Shown one piece after another: positions 22,466 through 30,285 of a stretch of DNA of 39,835 nucleotides; the stretch's first letter is position 1, and each line of letters begins with the position of its first letter. The position numbers and the translations under genes are program-made. This stretch comes from ZC4RG30 sp965652645 (lineage in GTDB: Bacteria; Pseudomonadota; Gammaproteobacteria; Steroidobacterales; Steroidobacteraceae), in NCBI GenBank assembly GCA_965652645.1, contig CBFGXE010000024.1, forward strand, positions 1 to 39,835, in the 5' to 3' direction. The notes beneath the pieces are model-generated. The model searched no databases. It saw nothing but the letters and a program-made list of their open reading frames with translations, and had not been told where the DNA came from.

Positions 22466-23518
22466 GTGCAGACACGTCGCTCCGTCACCCTGGGATTGCT
22501 TGGCGCCAGCTTCGTCGGCGCCTGCACCACCACAGGCACCTCCGGCCGGACTGCCTCCACCTCCTCGAAGGCCCTGCTGCCGACATCGGCATGGGACTGC
22601 GGCCTGCCCGGCGGCATCGCGCCGCCGGAAAGCGGCACCCTGGTGCTGGAGGCCGAGGTGGACCTGGATGCCGTGTACAACGTGGGGCGCACGCCCTATG
22701 GAATGCGGCAGGCAGCCGTCACGCAGTCCGGCCCGCTGAAGGGACCGCGCATCGAAGGCGAGGTGCTTCCCGGTGGCCTGGACTACGAACTCAAGCTGTC
22801 CAACGGCGTGGTCGAGGTGGAACAGATCCTGGTGCTGAAGACCAGCGATGGCGGCCACGTGCTGATGCGCAATGCCGGCACCGGTCCCGATGCCAGCGAC
22901 CTGCGCGTGGTGTACGACTTCGAGGCGCCGGGCGCGGGCCCGTTCGGCTGGCTGAACACCGGCACCTACGTGGGCCGTCGCACCATCGACGCCGCGGCGA
23001 AGAAGATGCGGCTGTCCATCTACGACGTGTCCGCCGTGCCGGTGGATGCCGCGCAGGCGGTGAGGATCCAGAAGCCGGCCGGCGTGCCGCCGCAGCCCTG
23101 GGACTTCCGCCACGCCGATCCTTCGGAGCAGCGGGGCGAGGAGATCCTCGTGGAAGTGGTGACGCTAGGGCGTGGCCAGGCGGTGCAGGGTGGCAAGCGC
23201 GGCAACCGCAACGTGCTGCCCATCACCGGCGGCACGCTCACCGGCATCGTCAGCGGCAAGATCCTCTTCGGTGGCGCCGACTACCAGAGCCTCGGCAACA
23301 CCGGCGCGCCGCCCATCGACGCGCGCTACCTGTGGGAGACCACCGAGGGCGACATCATCATCGTGCGCAACACCACCAATGCCGGCATCGGCCTGGTGCC
23401 GTTCTTCGAGACGCGGGTGGATGGCAAATATGCGTGGCTGAACTCCGGCAAGTACCTGAGCTCACCGCCGGGCATGGGGCCTGGCGGCCTGACCATCTCG
23501 ATGTACAAGAGCAAGTAA
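22466..23518 (+). CDS. Predicted lipoprotein with two DUF3237 domains
   Basis: A 350-residue protein starting at GTG with AAGGGA at -8. The leader has twin arginines (QTRRSVTLGLLG) and ends in a lipobox GAC (C20), so it may be a Tat-exported lipoprotein. Two DUF3237 copies follow. The first, about residues 55-200, contains GPRIEGEVLPGGLDYELKLS and GGHVLMRNAGTG. The second, about 225-348, contains NVLPITGGTLTGIVSGKILF, GGADYQ and GDIIIVRNTTN. DUF3237 is a small beta-barrel domain of unknown biochemical role often found singly; here it is doubled and exported. It follows the tannase-like gene by 27 bases and probably shares its transcript, suggesting a role with the same phenolic substrate. Confidence 0.87.
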   Translation: MQTRRSVTLGLLGASFVGACTTTGTSGRTASTSSKALLPTSAWDCGLPGGIAPPESGTLVLEAEVDLDAVYNVGRTPYGMRQAAVTQSGPLKGPRIEGEVLPGGLDYELKLSNGVVEVEQILVLKTSDGGHVLMRNAGTGPDASDLRVVYDFEAPGAGPFGWLNTGTYVGRRTIDAAAKKMRLSIYDVSAVPVDAAQAVRIQKPAGVPPQPWDFRHADPSEQRGEEILVEVVTLGRGQAVQGGKRGNRNVLPITGGTLTGIVSGKILFGGADYQSLGNTGAPPIDARYLWETTEGDIIIVRNTTNAGIGLVPFFETRVDGKYAWLNSGKYLSSPPGMGPGGLTISMYKSK

Positions 23519-23522
23519 GGGC

Positions 23523-23545
23523 CCGCCCGGGCAAGCCCCGGGCGG
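23523..23545. terminator. GC-rich hairpin between convergent genes
   Basis: CCGCCCGGG-CAAGC-CCCGGGCGG is a perfect 9-bp stem with a 5-base loop just after the DUF3237 stop codon, facing the convergent gene ending at 23579. No T-run follows on either strand, so termination would have to be Rho-assisted or weak. Confidence 0.4.
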
Positions 23546-23578
23546 CAAAGGCGGTGGCCTGGCGGCCACGCCCCGCAC

Positions 23579-24352
23579 TCAGTCCGCGTAGTTCTCCGCG
23601 AACGAGGGATCGCAGTCGTAGGCGCGCACGTGGTCGCCTTCGGTCTTGTTCCAGGTGATGAACCGCGCGCCGCGATTCTGCAGCATCTCCGGATCCTCGA
23701 ACTCCTGGGTGGAGATCAGCTGCTTGCCGTCGGGCGAGAGCTTGAAGCGCTCGATCACGCGCACCTTCTCGCTGTGGTTGAGGCCGTTGTTGGTGATGGT
23801 GGCCTCCTTCAGGTGGATGGTCTCCACCACCAGCGTGTTGCCTTCCCAGTGGCCGACGGAATCACCGGTCTTGGTGTGCGGCCCGTCCGGACCCATGTGC
23901 TTGCGGCCGTCGATGAAGATCACGCGCGCCATGTCGAAGTATTCCAGGCGCATCACGATCATCTCGGTGCCATGGAAGATCTCGATGGGGAAGGGGCCCT
24001 GCATGGCGTAGACGATGGAGGGGATGCGGCAGGTTGCCGATACCGTCATCTCGTCCTTGATGTCCCAGGCCTTGGCCGCAGCCTGGGCCGCAGGCGTGAG
24101 CTTCAGTCCGCCGAAGTCGCCGGGGCCCAGTTCGGGGCCGCCGGTGTCATTCAGGATGACGGTGTTGGGCGCCAGTTTGGCCTTCAGTTCCGGATCCTCG
24201 ACCGGGCGGCCCGCCAGGTTCCAGAAGCCCGAGAAGTCGGGGCGTTTCGGTTCCGCTGCCGCGGCAGGCAGCGCGATTGCCGCGCACAGGACCAGGGTCC
24301 GCAACATGTTGCCTGCGGCCCGGGGCGTGAGCCGGAAGGTGGACTGGTTCAT
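23579..24352 (-). CDS. Exported protein of unknown function (FSGFW-type, DUF6152 partner)
   Basis: A 257-residue protein with a signal peptide (MLRTLVLCAAIALPAAAAEP at residues 15-34). Mature residues begin KRPDFSGFWNLAGRP, a start shared by a family of exported proteins of unknown role found in proteobacteria beside DUF6152 proteins and TonB receptors. Later features are SATCRIPSIVYAMQGPFPIE, then MARVIFIDGRKHMGPD, SVGHWEGNTLVVET and a C-terminal YDCDPSFAENYAD. The protein looks beta-rich. The ATG at 24352 overlaps the DUF6152 TGA (TGATG), so expression is coupled; longer in-frame starts upstream lie inside that gene and are unlikely. Function unknown; a periplasmic role tied to the receptor at 24800 is inferred from linkage only. 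Confidence 0.82.
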   Translation of the reverse strand: MNQSTFRLTPRAAGNMLRTLVLCAAIALPAAAAEPKRPDFSGFWNLAGRPVEDPELKAKLAPNTVILNDTGGPELGPGDFGGLKLTPAAQAAAKAWDIKDEMTVSATCRIPSIVYAMQGPFPIEIFHGTEMIVMRLEYFDMARVIFIDGRKHMGPDGPHTKTGDSVGHWEGNTLVVETIHLKEATITNNGLNHSEKVRVIERFKLSPDGKQLISTQEFEDPEMLQNRGARFITWNKTEGDHVRAYDCDPSFAENYAD

Positions 24353-24759
24353 CAGCGCACCTCGATGGTCTGGAAAGGTATGCCCACCGGCGTGCCGTCG
24401 GCCTTGGTGACCTTGCGCATGCGCATGTAGCGCGCGCCATCGCGGGCGCGCCAGCCCTCGAGCACGATCTCGTCGCCGGGCTTCAGGCTGTCCTTCTTCC
24501 AGCCGCGGCGCTCCAGCACCGAGGGGGAGTTGGTCTCGGCCTTCCACTCCACCACCTCGCCCGAGGGTTCCTTCACCTCGACGCGGATGATGCCGTGCGG
24601 GTTCCTGAAGGTGAATTCCGTGACCTTGCCCTGCACGGTCACGATGCCCTGTTCATTGTCGAAGAACACGGCGAAGGAATGGTGCGCCAGTGCCGCGGTG
24701 CCGGCGAGCATGGTGCATGCCGCCAGCACGAGGCCCTTGCGAAGTGTCTTGATCCGCAT
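24352..24759 (-). CDS. DUF6152-family exported protein
   Basis: A 135-residue small exported protein. A signal peptide (KGLVLAACTMLAGTAALA) is followed by HHSFAVFFDNEQ, the double-His opening of DUF6152. VQGKVTEFTFRNPHGIIRVE and a GDEIVLEGWRARDGARYMRM segment close an OB-like beta-barrel. Family members are periplasmic proteins of unknown function; the HH and NPH motifs look like a metal site, but this is a guess. A strong GGAGG ribosome site precedes the ATG. It lies 40 bases after the TonB-dependent receptor and overlaps the next gene. Confidence 0.88.
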   Translation of the reverse strand: MRIKTLRKGLVLAACTMLAGTAALAHHSFAVFFDNEQGIVTVQGKVTEFTFRNPHGIIRVEVKEPSGEVVEWKAETNSPSVLERRGWKKDSLKPGDEIVLEGWRARDGARYMRMRKVTKADGTPVGIPFQTIEVR

Positions 24760-24799
24760 GATCCGCCCTCCATCAAAGAGGGCGGGTCAGCGCCCTCTG

Positions 24800-27157
24800 C
24801 TAGAACTTGTACGACGCCGACAGGGACAGCGACCTGGGGCGCGCGTAGATGACCTCGGCATAGCCTGACGCGGTGGTCAGCGACGAGGTGCCCGCCACCG
24901 GGTACAGCTTGTCGCCGAGGTTCTGCCCGTTCAGCGCTATGCGCCACTTCGAATCCGGCGACTCCAGCGCCACGGAGCCATTGTAGATGGTGACTCCGCC
25001 GGTCTGCGAAATCTCCGCCGAGTTGCCGGCGTCGAAGAACTGGGAGGCAGTATAGCTGGTGTCCAGGCGGGGCGTGAGCGTCCAGCCGCTGCCCAGCACG
25101 AAGGCGTAGGACACGCCCAGGTGGGTGGTCCATTCCGGGGTGAAGGGCAGGCGGCTGTTGATGCCGGCCGTGGCCGTGGGCGTGACGCCGTTGATGGGCG
25201 CCGGGTTGGTGATGCGGTCGAAGCCGGAATCGAGGTAGCCGACGCTGGCATCGATCTGCAGCCGCGGGATGGGCGACCAGGCGACCTCCAGCTCGCCGCC
25301 GTCGATGGAGGCCTTGCCGGCATTGAACAGCAGCGGCACCACGCCGAAGCGGTAGGTCATCTGGATGTCGTCATAGTCGGTGGTGAACAGCGCGCCGTTG
25401 ATGCGCAGTCCCCGAATCGGGTTGAGCTTCATGCCCAGCTCGATGGTGGTGGCCGTTTCCGCCCCGAAGGAGATCGGGGCATTGCCCGGGGGCGTGGCGT
25501 TGTAGCGCTGGTTGAAGCCACCGCTCTTGAAGCCCTCGGAATAGCTGGCGTAGGTCATCACCGAGCTGTTCCAGCGGTACTGCACGCTGCCCGACATCGT
25601 CGTATTGGAGAACTTCTCCTTGAAGGGCGTCGGGGAGAGGAACAGGCAGTTGGCCACGGCGCCGCCGAAGTCGCACAGGTCCGTCGGCAGGTCGGTCGGC
25701 TCGGGGGCAGAGGCGGGGGCCACATTGAACATGATGCCCTCCAGCGACTTGGTCTCGTCGGTGTAGCGCACGCCAGCGGTGGCGCTCAGGCCCTCCAGGA
25801 TGTTCACCGTCCACTCCGTGAACGCCGCCTTGGCCTTGCTCTCCAGCCATACGCGCTGCGTGTCGTAGGAGGTGCCGGGATTGGAAATGGGCACGATCAC
25901 GCGGTCGAAGGTTTCTTCATTGAAATAGTAGAGGCCGATCACGCCTTCCAGCCGCTCGCCGCGGAACAGAGCCTGCAGTTCCTGGCTGAACTGGTCGCTC
26001 TTGCTGCGGTAGTTGGTATGCAGCACCAGGATCGGCGTGTTGTCCGCGTCGCGGGCGCCGGCCCACTTCAGGCGCCGGTCGGAGGTGATGGACTTGAACG
26101 ACAGCTTGTCATTGGCTTCCCAGTTGGCCACCAGTGATATGCCGCGGTTCTTCAGTTCGCTGAATGCGGGGGCGGTGCCGCCATTGGTGAAGGGGCCCAG
26201 GTTCTGCGCGTCGTTGCCGCAGGCGGGATGTGCCTCCGGTCCCACCAGCACGGGCGGGGGCCAGCCGTCGGCCATGTAGGGACAGCCGGCCTCGATGCTG
26301 CCCACGCCGACGAAAATGGCGCTCTCGTTGATCGAGTGGAACACGAAGGGCGAGCCGTTCTCTTCTTCGTGCGCCACGTCGGCCCGCAGCGTGAGGGAGA
26401 CCTTCTCGCCCTTGTAGCGCAACGCTGCCTGGCCGTTGCGCGAGTTCTCGTCGCCGAGGTCGATGCCATCGAACACGCGCTTCACATAGCCGTCGCGGCG
26501 GCGCAGGCCACCGGAGACGCGCGCCGACCACTTCTCGCCATCGAGCACGTCGAAGGCGGCAAAGGCGTCGAAGAGTTCATCCTCGCCCACCGTGATCCGC
26601 ATGGTGTTGCCGGCGCCTTCGCCGGGACCGTTTGTGGTGAGCAGCACCGCGCCGCCGATGGTGTTGCGGCCGAACAGCGTGCCCTGCGGTCCGCGCAGCA
26701 CCTGGGTGTTGGCGATGTCGCGCAGTTCCATGGCACCGCCCACCGAGCGGCCCATGTACACGTCGTCGATGTAGAGGCCGACGCCGGGGTCGACGGCGGG
26801 CGTGGCATCGGTCTGGCCGATGCCGCGGATGAATACCTGCGCGGCGGAGTTGTTGCCGGTGAGCGTGCCGTAGCTGTGGAACTGCAGGTTGGGTGCGATC
26901 TTGTCGAGGTCGGTGGTGCCGGCGATCTGCATGGCCTCCAGCATCTCGGCGGTGACCACGGTCACGGCCACCGGCGTGTCCTGCAGGCTTTCCTCGCGGC
27001 GGCGCGCCGTGACGACGACTTCTTCCAGTTCCTCGTCCATCTGCGCACCTTCGGCTGCCGAGGCCGTGGCCGCTCCCGCCGACAATGCGCCGATCACGCC
27101 GAGTCCGGTGAGTGTGCCGCCAATTGCGGCCCGAACGGATTTGCCGACGATTCGCAT
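24800..27157 (-). CDS. TonB-dependent outer-membrane receptor
   Basis: A 785-residue receptor. The ATG at 27157 with GGGGACA upstream is preferred over one at 27196 that lies inside a palindrome. The signal peptide (about 1-35) leads to MDEELEEVVVTARRREESLQ. The plug follows (TPVAVTVVTAEMLEAMQIAG, VFIRGIGQTD, VLRGPQGTLFGRNTIGGAVL), then a barrel with YASYSEGFKSGGFNQRYN and the terminal strand SLSLSASYKF. The RGPQGTLFGRNTIGG plug and SEGFKSGGFN barrel motifs put it in the large receptor group common in sphingomonads and gammaproteobacteria that degrade complex organics. It belongs to a different branch from the receptors at 8216 and 36619. The two small exported-protein genes follow it. Ligand unknown; linkage to pobA suggests an aromatic or ester-linked compound. 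Confidence 0.94.
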   Translation of the reverse strand: MRIVGKSVRAAIGGTLTGLGVIGALSAGAATASAAEGAQMDEELEEVVVTARRREESLQDTPVAVTVVTAEMLEAMQIAGTTDLDKIAPNLQFHSYGTLTGNNSAAQVFIRGIGQTDATPAVDPGVGLYIDDVYMGRSVGGAMELRDIANTQVLRGPQGTLFGRNTIGGAVLLTTNGPGEGAGNTMRITVGEDELFDAFAAFDVLDGEKWSARVSGGLRRRDGYVKRVFDGIDLGDENSRNGQAALRYKGEKVSLTLRADVAHEEENGSPFVFHSINESAIFVGVGSIEAGCPYMADGWPPPVLVGPEAHPACGNDAQNLGPFTNGGTAPAFSELKNRGISLVANWEANDKLSFKSITSDRRLKWAGARDADNTPILVLHTNYRSKSDQFSQELQALFRGERLEGVIGLYYFNEETFDRVIVPISNPGTSYDTQRVWLESKAKAAFTEWTVNILEGLSATAGVRYTDETKSLEGIMFNVAPASAPEPTDLPTDLCDFGGAVANCLFLSPTPFKEKFSNTTMSGSVQYRWNSSVMTYASYSEGFKSGGFNQRYNATPPGNAPISFGAETATTIELGMKLNPIRGLRINGALFTTDYDDIQMTYRFGVVPLLFNAGKASIDGGELEVAWSPIPRLQIDASVGYLDSGFDRITNPAPINGVTPTATAGINSRLPFTPEWTTHLGVSYAFVLGSGWTLTPRLDTSYTASQFFDAGNSAEISQTGGVTIYNGSVALESPDSKWRIALNGQNLGDKLYPVAGTSSLTTASGYAEVIYARPRSLSLSASYKF

Positions 27158-27188
27158 GCTTTGTCCCCTGGTGGCAGTTGTTGGAGTT

Positions 27189-27198
27189 GTATGCATAC
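27189..27198. promoter_or_regulatory. Palindrome GTATGCATAC upstream of the receptor gene
   Basis: A perfect 10-base palindrome preceded by TT, 32 to 41 bases before the receptor ATG, in a short AT-rich island. Position near the expected transcription start and the GT...AC ends fit a repressor site of the FadR-like GntR type; identity of the binder is unknown. Confidence 0.45.
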
Positions 27199-27228
27199 TA
27201 ATTCTGCCGCCAGCGCGGCGGCAAGGCA

Positions 27229-27255
27229 GGCACCGGGGTGATATCCACCGGTGCC
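27229..27255. repeat. Hairpin in the lipoprotein-receptor intergenic gap
   Basis: GGCACCGG and CCGGTGCC form an 8-bp perfect stem around an 11-base loop containing GATATC. It could attenuate read-through from the pobA-lipoprotein genes into the receptor gene, but there is no T-run on the minus strand. Confidence 0.35.
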
Positions 27256-27262
27256 GACTGAT

Positions 27263-27274
27263 GCAAGCGCTTGC
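27263..27274. promoter_or_regulatory. LacI-family-type operator palindrome GCAAGCGCTTGC
   Basis: A perfect 12-base palindrome with a central CG and AAGCGCTT core, the usual look of LacI/GalR-family operators. It begins directly after the TAA of the lipoprotein gene and lies about 106 bases upstream of the receptor ATG. No LacI-type gene is present in the window. Confidence 0.45.
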
Positions 27275-28258
27275 TTACGGTGCCATCCACGGGGAAGGCA
27301 TGTTGTAAGGCACGGTGATGAACGACGCCTCCACCTGCGCGATCCTGCCGCCCTTTATCTTGAAGGCCTCCAGCAGCACGAAGCTGTGCGGCCGGCGGAA
27401 GATGGAAGTGCGCGTGCTGCCGTCGGTGAGCTTGAAATCGCCGATGCGGCCTTCATGGTCGATGAAACCCGCGGCCAGCACGATGCCGCGCTCTTCGTCC
27501 ACGACGGGGAAGCGGCGGTCGCGCAGCCGGTCATCATAGAGGTATTGGCCCATGCGGAACTGGTCGGCACAGCCCAGCTTCCACAAGGGATCAAGGTCGG
27601 GATCGGGAACGTTGGTGGAGATGAAGCCGTCTTCGCGACGGTTGCAGTCGTCGGTGAACTGCACGTGCAGCGTGCCGTCGTTGCGCTGCAGGGTCTCGAA
27701 GTAGCCGTTGGCGGCATCGATCATCTGCTGCCGTGGCGTGCGCTGTTCCGCGGGGATGACTTCGTCCCACACCGGCAGGGGCAGGATGTCGGCGGTGACG
27801 AAGGGAATGCCGGCGTCATCCTTGCGCACCACGATGGTTTCCACTTCGGCCACGGATCCTTCGGCCACCTTCAGCCGCAGCGCGTAGGGCGAACGGGTGG
27901 TGGTTTCCTCGACCACGCCGAAGATGGCCACGCCGCCGGTCAAGGGGTCGGCAAAACGCATCTCGTAGCTGTCGAGTGCGGTGATGGTGCCCCACAGGCC
28001 GTCGCCGGGACGCAGTTCCACGTTGTTTTCAGTGTGGCGGACCTGCGCCGCCCACCGCACCTGGCCCGGGTCCCGGGCCAGCAGCGCCCTCAGGTAAGTG
28101 TCGAGCACGCCGTAGAGGCAGGCGCGGTCACAGGTGGGAGTGGGCGACTGCGCGGCGGCTGCAGCGGGGGAAGTGGAGGCCGTCCCGTCCTGCCGGGCCT
28201 GGCAGCCGCCCAGCAGTACCAGCAGGCAGGCGAGGGCCGCGGTGGCGGGGATCTTCAT
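27275..28258 (-). CDS. Predicted lipoprotein with DUF8021/NTF2-like domain, unknown function
   Basis: A 327-residue lipoprotein: signal MKIPATAALACLLVLLGGC with lipid-anchor C19 and Gln at +2. A low-complexity Ala/Ser/Pro linker leads to CDRACLYGVLDTYLRALLAR and VRHTENNVELRPGDGLWGTI, which resemble exported proteins with a two-part SnoaL/NTF2-like fold. A second block holds QMIDAANGYFETLQRNDGTL and the cysteine pair in DDCNRRE and LGCADQF. I know no biochemical function. The ATG directly follows the TAG of the SnoaL-like gene (TAGATG, with GGAAG as the ribosome site), so the two are coupled and probably act together, downstream of pobA. It ends at a LacI-like palindrome. Confidence 0.8.
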   Translation of the reverse strand: MKIPATAALACLLVLLGGCQARQDGTASTSPAAAAAQSPTPTCDRACLYGVLDTYLRALLARDPGQVRWAAQVRHTENNVELRPGDGLWGTITALDSYEMRFADPLTGGVAIFGVVEETTTRSPYALRLKVAEGSVAEVETIVVRKDDAGIPFVTADILPLPVWDEVIPAEQRTPRQQMIDAANGYFETLQRNDGTLHVQFTDDCNRREDGFISTNVPDPDLDPLWKLGCADQFRMGQYLYDDRLRDRRFPVVDEERGIVLAAGFIDHEGRIGDFKLTDGSTRTSIFRRPHSFVLLEAFKIKGGRIAQVEASFITVPYNMPSPWMAP

Positions 28259-28960
28259 CTACTTCCCCGACACCGGATTCTTGTAGTGGTACGGAGGAAT
28301 GAATACCTCCGGGAAGGCGCCGTACTTCACCGTGGCCTCCTCATCAGGTTCGAGGGTCTCCAGATGTTTCGGCAGTTCCACCGCGCCCTTGTTCCAGCCA
28401 CGGTCGTATTCGACGTAAAAGGTGATGTAGGAGTGCAGCTTGCTGATCTTCCAGGTGCCGTCTTCCTTCACGTATTCGTTCTCGTAGACGGCATCGCCCC
28501 AGCGGGCCTCCTTGCCGAGGTGGCCCACCATCATGAAGGAGCGCCAGCGCGCCCTGGCGCTGGTGCCGTCATCGGCAACATGCACCACCGGCTGCAACTG
28601 GGTGTGGTTGAAGAGCTTGCCGTATTCCAGCGGGCCGAGCTCGTGCAGGTATTCGCGGATGCGGTCCTGGCCCTTGAAGAGTCCACGGCCGGCGATCTCC
28701 AGCGTGGCGTTGTCCGCGAACAGGTCGGCCGCCTGGTCCCACTGGGACTTGTCCACGTAGTAGCCGTAGATGGACTGCAGGTTGAGGATGTCGATGTAGT
28801 CGGTGGCGCGATCGGCGCGCGCCCGCAGCGTGGCCACTTCGGCCTCGAGTTCGGCCAGGCGGGTGCTGTCGCCGCTGCTGCAGCCGGCCAGCGCCACCAG
28901 CGCTGCCACGGCCACCGCCAGACGGATCCTGGAATTGAACCTGCCCTTGCTTCCCTGCAC
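28259..28960 (-). CDS. SnoaL/NTF2-like predicted lipoprotein
   Basis: A 233-residue lipoprotein. The GTG start is supported by AAGGAG eight bases upstream, inside the short gap after pobA. The lipobox is LAGC (C27), followed by SS. A short coiled coil (RLAELEAEVATLRARADRA) precedes a SnoaL-like domain: ILNLQSIYGYYVDKSQWDQA, ADLFADNATLEIAGRG, LFNHTQLQPVVHV and YENEYVKEDGTWKISKLHSY. The tail ends PPYHYKNPVSG. The fold is shared with small ketosteroid-isomerase-like enzymes and dehydratases, but exported members have no assigned reaction. It is the second gene of the pobA transcript, and a periplasmic partner for a cytoplasmic monooxygenase operon is odd. Confidence 0.86.
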   Translation of the reverse strand: MQGSKGRFNSRIRLAVAVAALVALAGCSSGDSTRLAELEAEVATLRARADRATDYIDILNLQSIYGYYVDKSQWDQAADLFADNATLEIAGRGLFKGQDRIREYLHELGPLEYGKLFNHTQLQPVVHVADDGTSARARWRSFMMVGHLGKEARWGDAVYENEYVKEDGTWKISKLHSYITFYVEYDRGWNKGAVELPKHLETLEPDEEATVKYGAFPEVFIPPYHYKNPVSGK

Positions 28961-28976
28961 GCGCTTCTCCTTGTGG

Positions 28977-30164
28977 CTACCGGGACCCGAAGTCCAGCGG
29001 CAGCCCGACGTAGTTTTCGGCGATGGTGCGCAGGCCCGACTCCGAATTCAACAGATAATCGAGTTCGGCGAGCCGCAGGCGCTCGGCCAGGGGGCCGTCA
29101 TCGGGGAACTTGTGCATCAGGTTGGTGAACCACCAGGAGAAACGCTCCGCGCGCCATACGCGGCGCAGGCAGCGCCCGGAGTAGTGGTCGATGCCCGCGG
29201 CGCTGCCTTCCTTGAAGTATTCGATGAACGCCGTGGAGAGGTACTTCACGTCGGTGGCCGCGAGGTTCAGGCCCTTGGCGCCGGTGGGCGGCACGATGTG
29301 GCCGGCATCGCCGGCGAGGAACAGGCGCCCGAAGCGCAGGGGCTCCACCACGAAGCTGCGCAGCGGGGCGATGCTCTTCTCGAGCGAGGGGCCCGTGACC
29401 AGCGCCTCCCGGCCGCGCTCGTCCAGGCGCAGCCTGAGTTCGTCCCAGAAGGCCTCGTCGGACCAGGCCTCCACCTTGTCGGTGAGCGGCACCTGCACGT
29501 AGTAGCGGCTGCGGGTGCGGCTGCGCATGGAGCACAGGGCGAAACCGCGTTCGCTGTTGACGTAGATGAGCTCCTCGCTGACCGGCGGCGTGTCGGACAG
29601 CAGGCCCAGCCAGCCGAAGGGATAGATCTTCTCGAACTCGCGGATCGAGTCCCTGGGCACGCTGGCGCGGCACACGCCGTGGTAGCCGTCGCAGCCGGCG
29701 ATGAAATCGCAGTCGAGGCGGTGTTCCTTGCCATCCTTGCGCCAGGTGACGAAGGGCTTGTTGCCGTCGAATCCGCCGACGGCCACATCCCGGGCCTCGT
29801 AGACGGTGGTGAGGCCGGCCGCGGCGCGGGCTTCCATCAGGTCGCGCGTGAGCTCCGTCTGGCCATAGACCAGCACGCGTGAGCCTCCGGTGAGTTCGTG
29901 GAGGTTGATGCGGTGGCGCTGGCCGGCCACCAGCAGTTCGAAGCCGTCGTGGGGCAGGCCCTCTGCATGCATGCGCGCACCCACGCCGGCTTCATCCAGC
30001 AGGTCGGCCGTGACCTGCTCGAGGATGCCGGCCCGGATGCGTCCCAGCACGTATTCGCCGCTCTGCCGCTCGATGACCACGGCGTCGATGCCCGCCTTGC
30101 AGAGCAGCTGGCCGAGCAGCAGGCCGGAGGGCCCGGCACCAATGATTGCAACCTGTGTCCGCAT
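28977..30164 (-). CDS. pobA: 4-hydroxybenzoate 3-monooxygenase (p-hydroxybenzoate hydroxylase)
   Basis: A 395-residue FAD enzyme that hydroxylates 4-hydroxybenzoate to protocatechuate with NADPH and O2 in the cytoplasm. It aligns almost gap-free, from memory, with the Pseudomonas enzyme. It has the FAD-binding GAGPSG at residues 9-14, YVLGRIRAGILEQ, YGQTELTRDLMEAR and the FAD/NADPH motif DCDFIAGCDGYHG. Substrate-site residues are kept: the Tyr of ELIYVN, Ser and Arg of CSMRS, Tyr of SRYYVQV, the Pro of IVPPTGAKGLNLA and Tyr of AENYVGLP. The start at 30164 has GGAA nearby; the longer frame is rejected because the family starts MRTQVAIIGAGPSG. It is divergent from an AraC-type regulator across 121 bases and leads an operon with two lipoprotein genes. 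Confidence 0.96.
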   Translation of the reverse strand: MRTQVAIIGAGPSGLLLGQLLCKAGIDAVVIERQSGEYVLGRIRAGILEQVTADLLDEAGVGARMHAEGLPHDGFELLVAGQRHRINLHELTGGSRVLVYGQTELTRDLMEARAAAGLTTVYEARDVAVGGFDGNKPFVTWRKDGKEHRLDCDFIAGCDGYHGVCRASVPRDSIREFEKIYPFGWLGLLSDTPPVSEELIYVNSERGFALCSMRSRTRSRYYVQVPLTDKVEAWSDEAFWDELRLRLDERGREALVTGPSLEKSIAPLRSFVVEPLRFGRLFLAGDAGHIVPPTGAKGLNLAATDVKYLSTAFIEYFKEGSAAGIDHYSGRCLRRVWRAERFSWWFTNLMHKFPDDGPLAERLRLAELDYLLNSESGLRTIAENYVGLPLDFGSR

Positions 30165-30232
30165 CAGTTCCAACGTCCCGGGAAAGATCGTACCGGCAGG
30201 TATTGTGCGTCCGCGCCGTTGCGCGGGCTTGG

Positions 30233-30252
30233 CAATTCCCGCCGGAGAATTG
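30233..30252. promoter_or_regulatory. Inverted repeat in the pobA-araC divergent gap
   Basis: CAATTC-N8-GAATTG is a perfect 6-base inverted repeat. It sits in the 121-base gap between divergent pobA and the AraC-type gene, where the regulator is expected to bind. A second GC-rich repeat, CCGCGC-CGTT-GCGCGG, is at 30211-30226. Neither has been matched to a known PobR site. Confidence 0.4.
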
Positions 30253-30285
30253 GACTTTTCCCACGGGGTGTTCCTAACATGCCTC

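Noticed and set aside
20204..23113. Very long antisense open frame (about 969 codons) opposite the tannase-like and DUF3237 genes
   Set aside because: Its translation is Arg/Ala/Gly/His-rich with no domain, and it mirrors strong genes with clear motifs on the plus strand. High third-position GC removes stop codons from the complementary frame.
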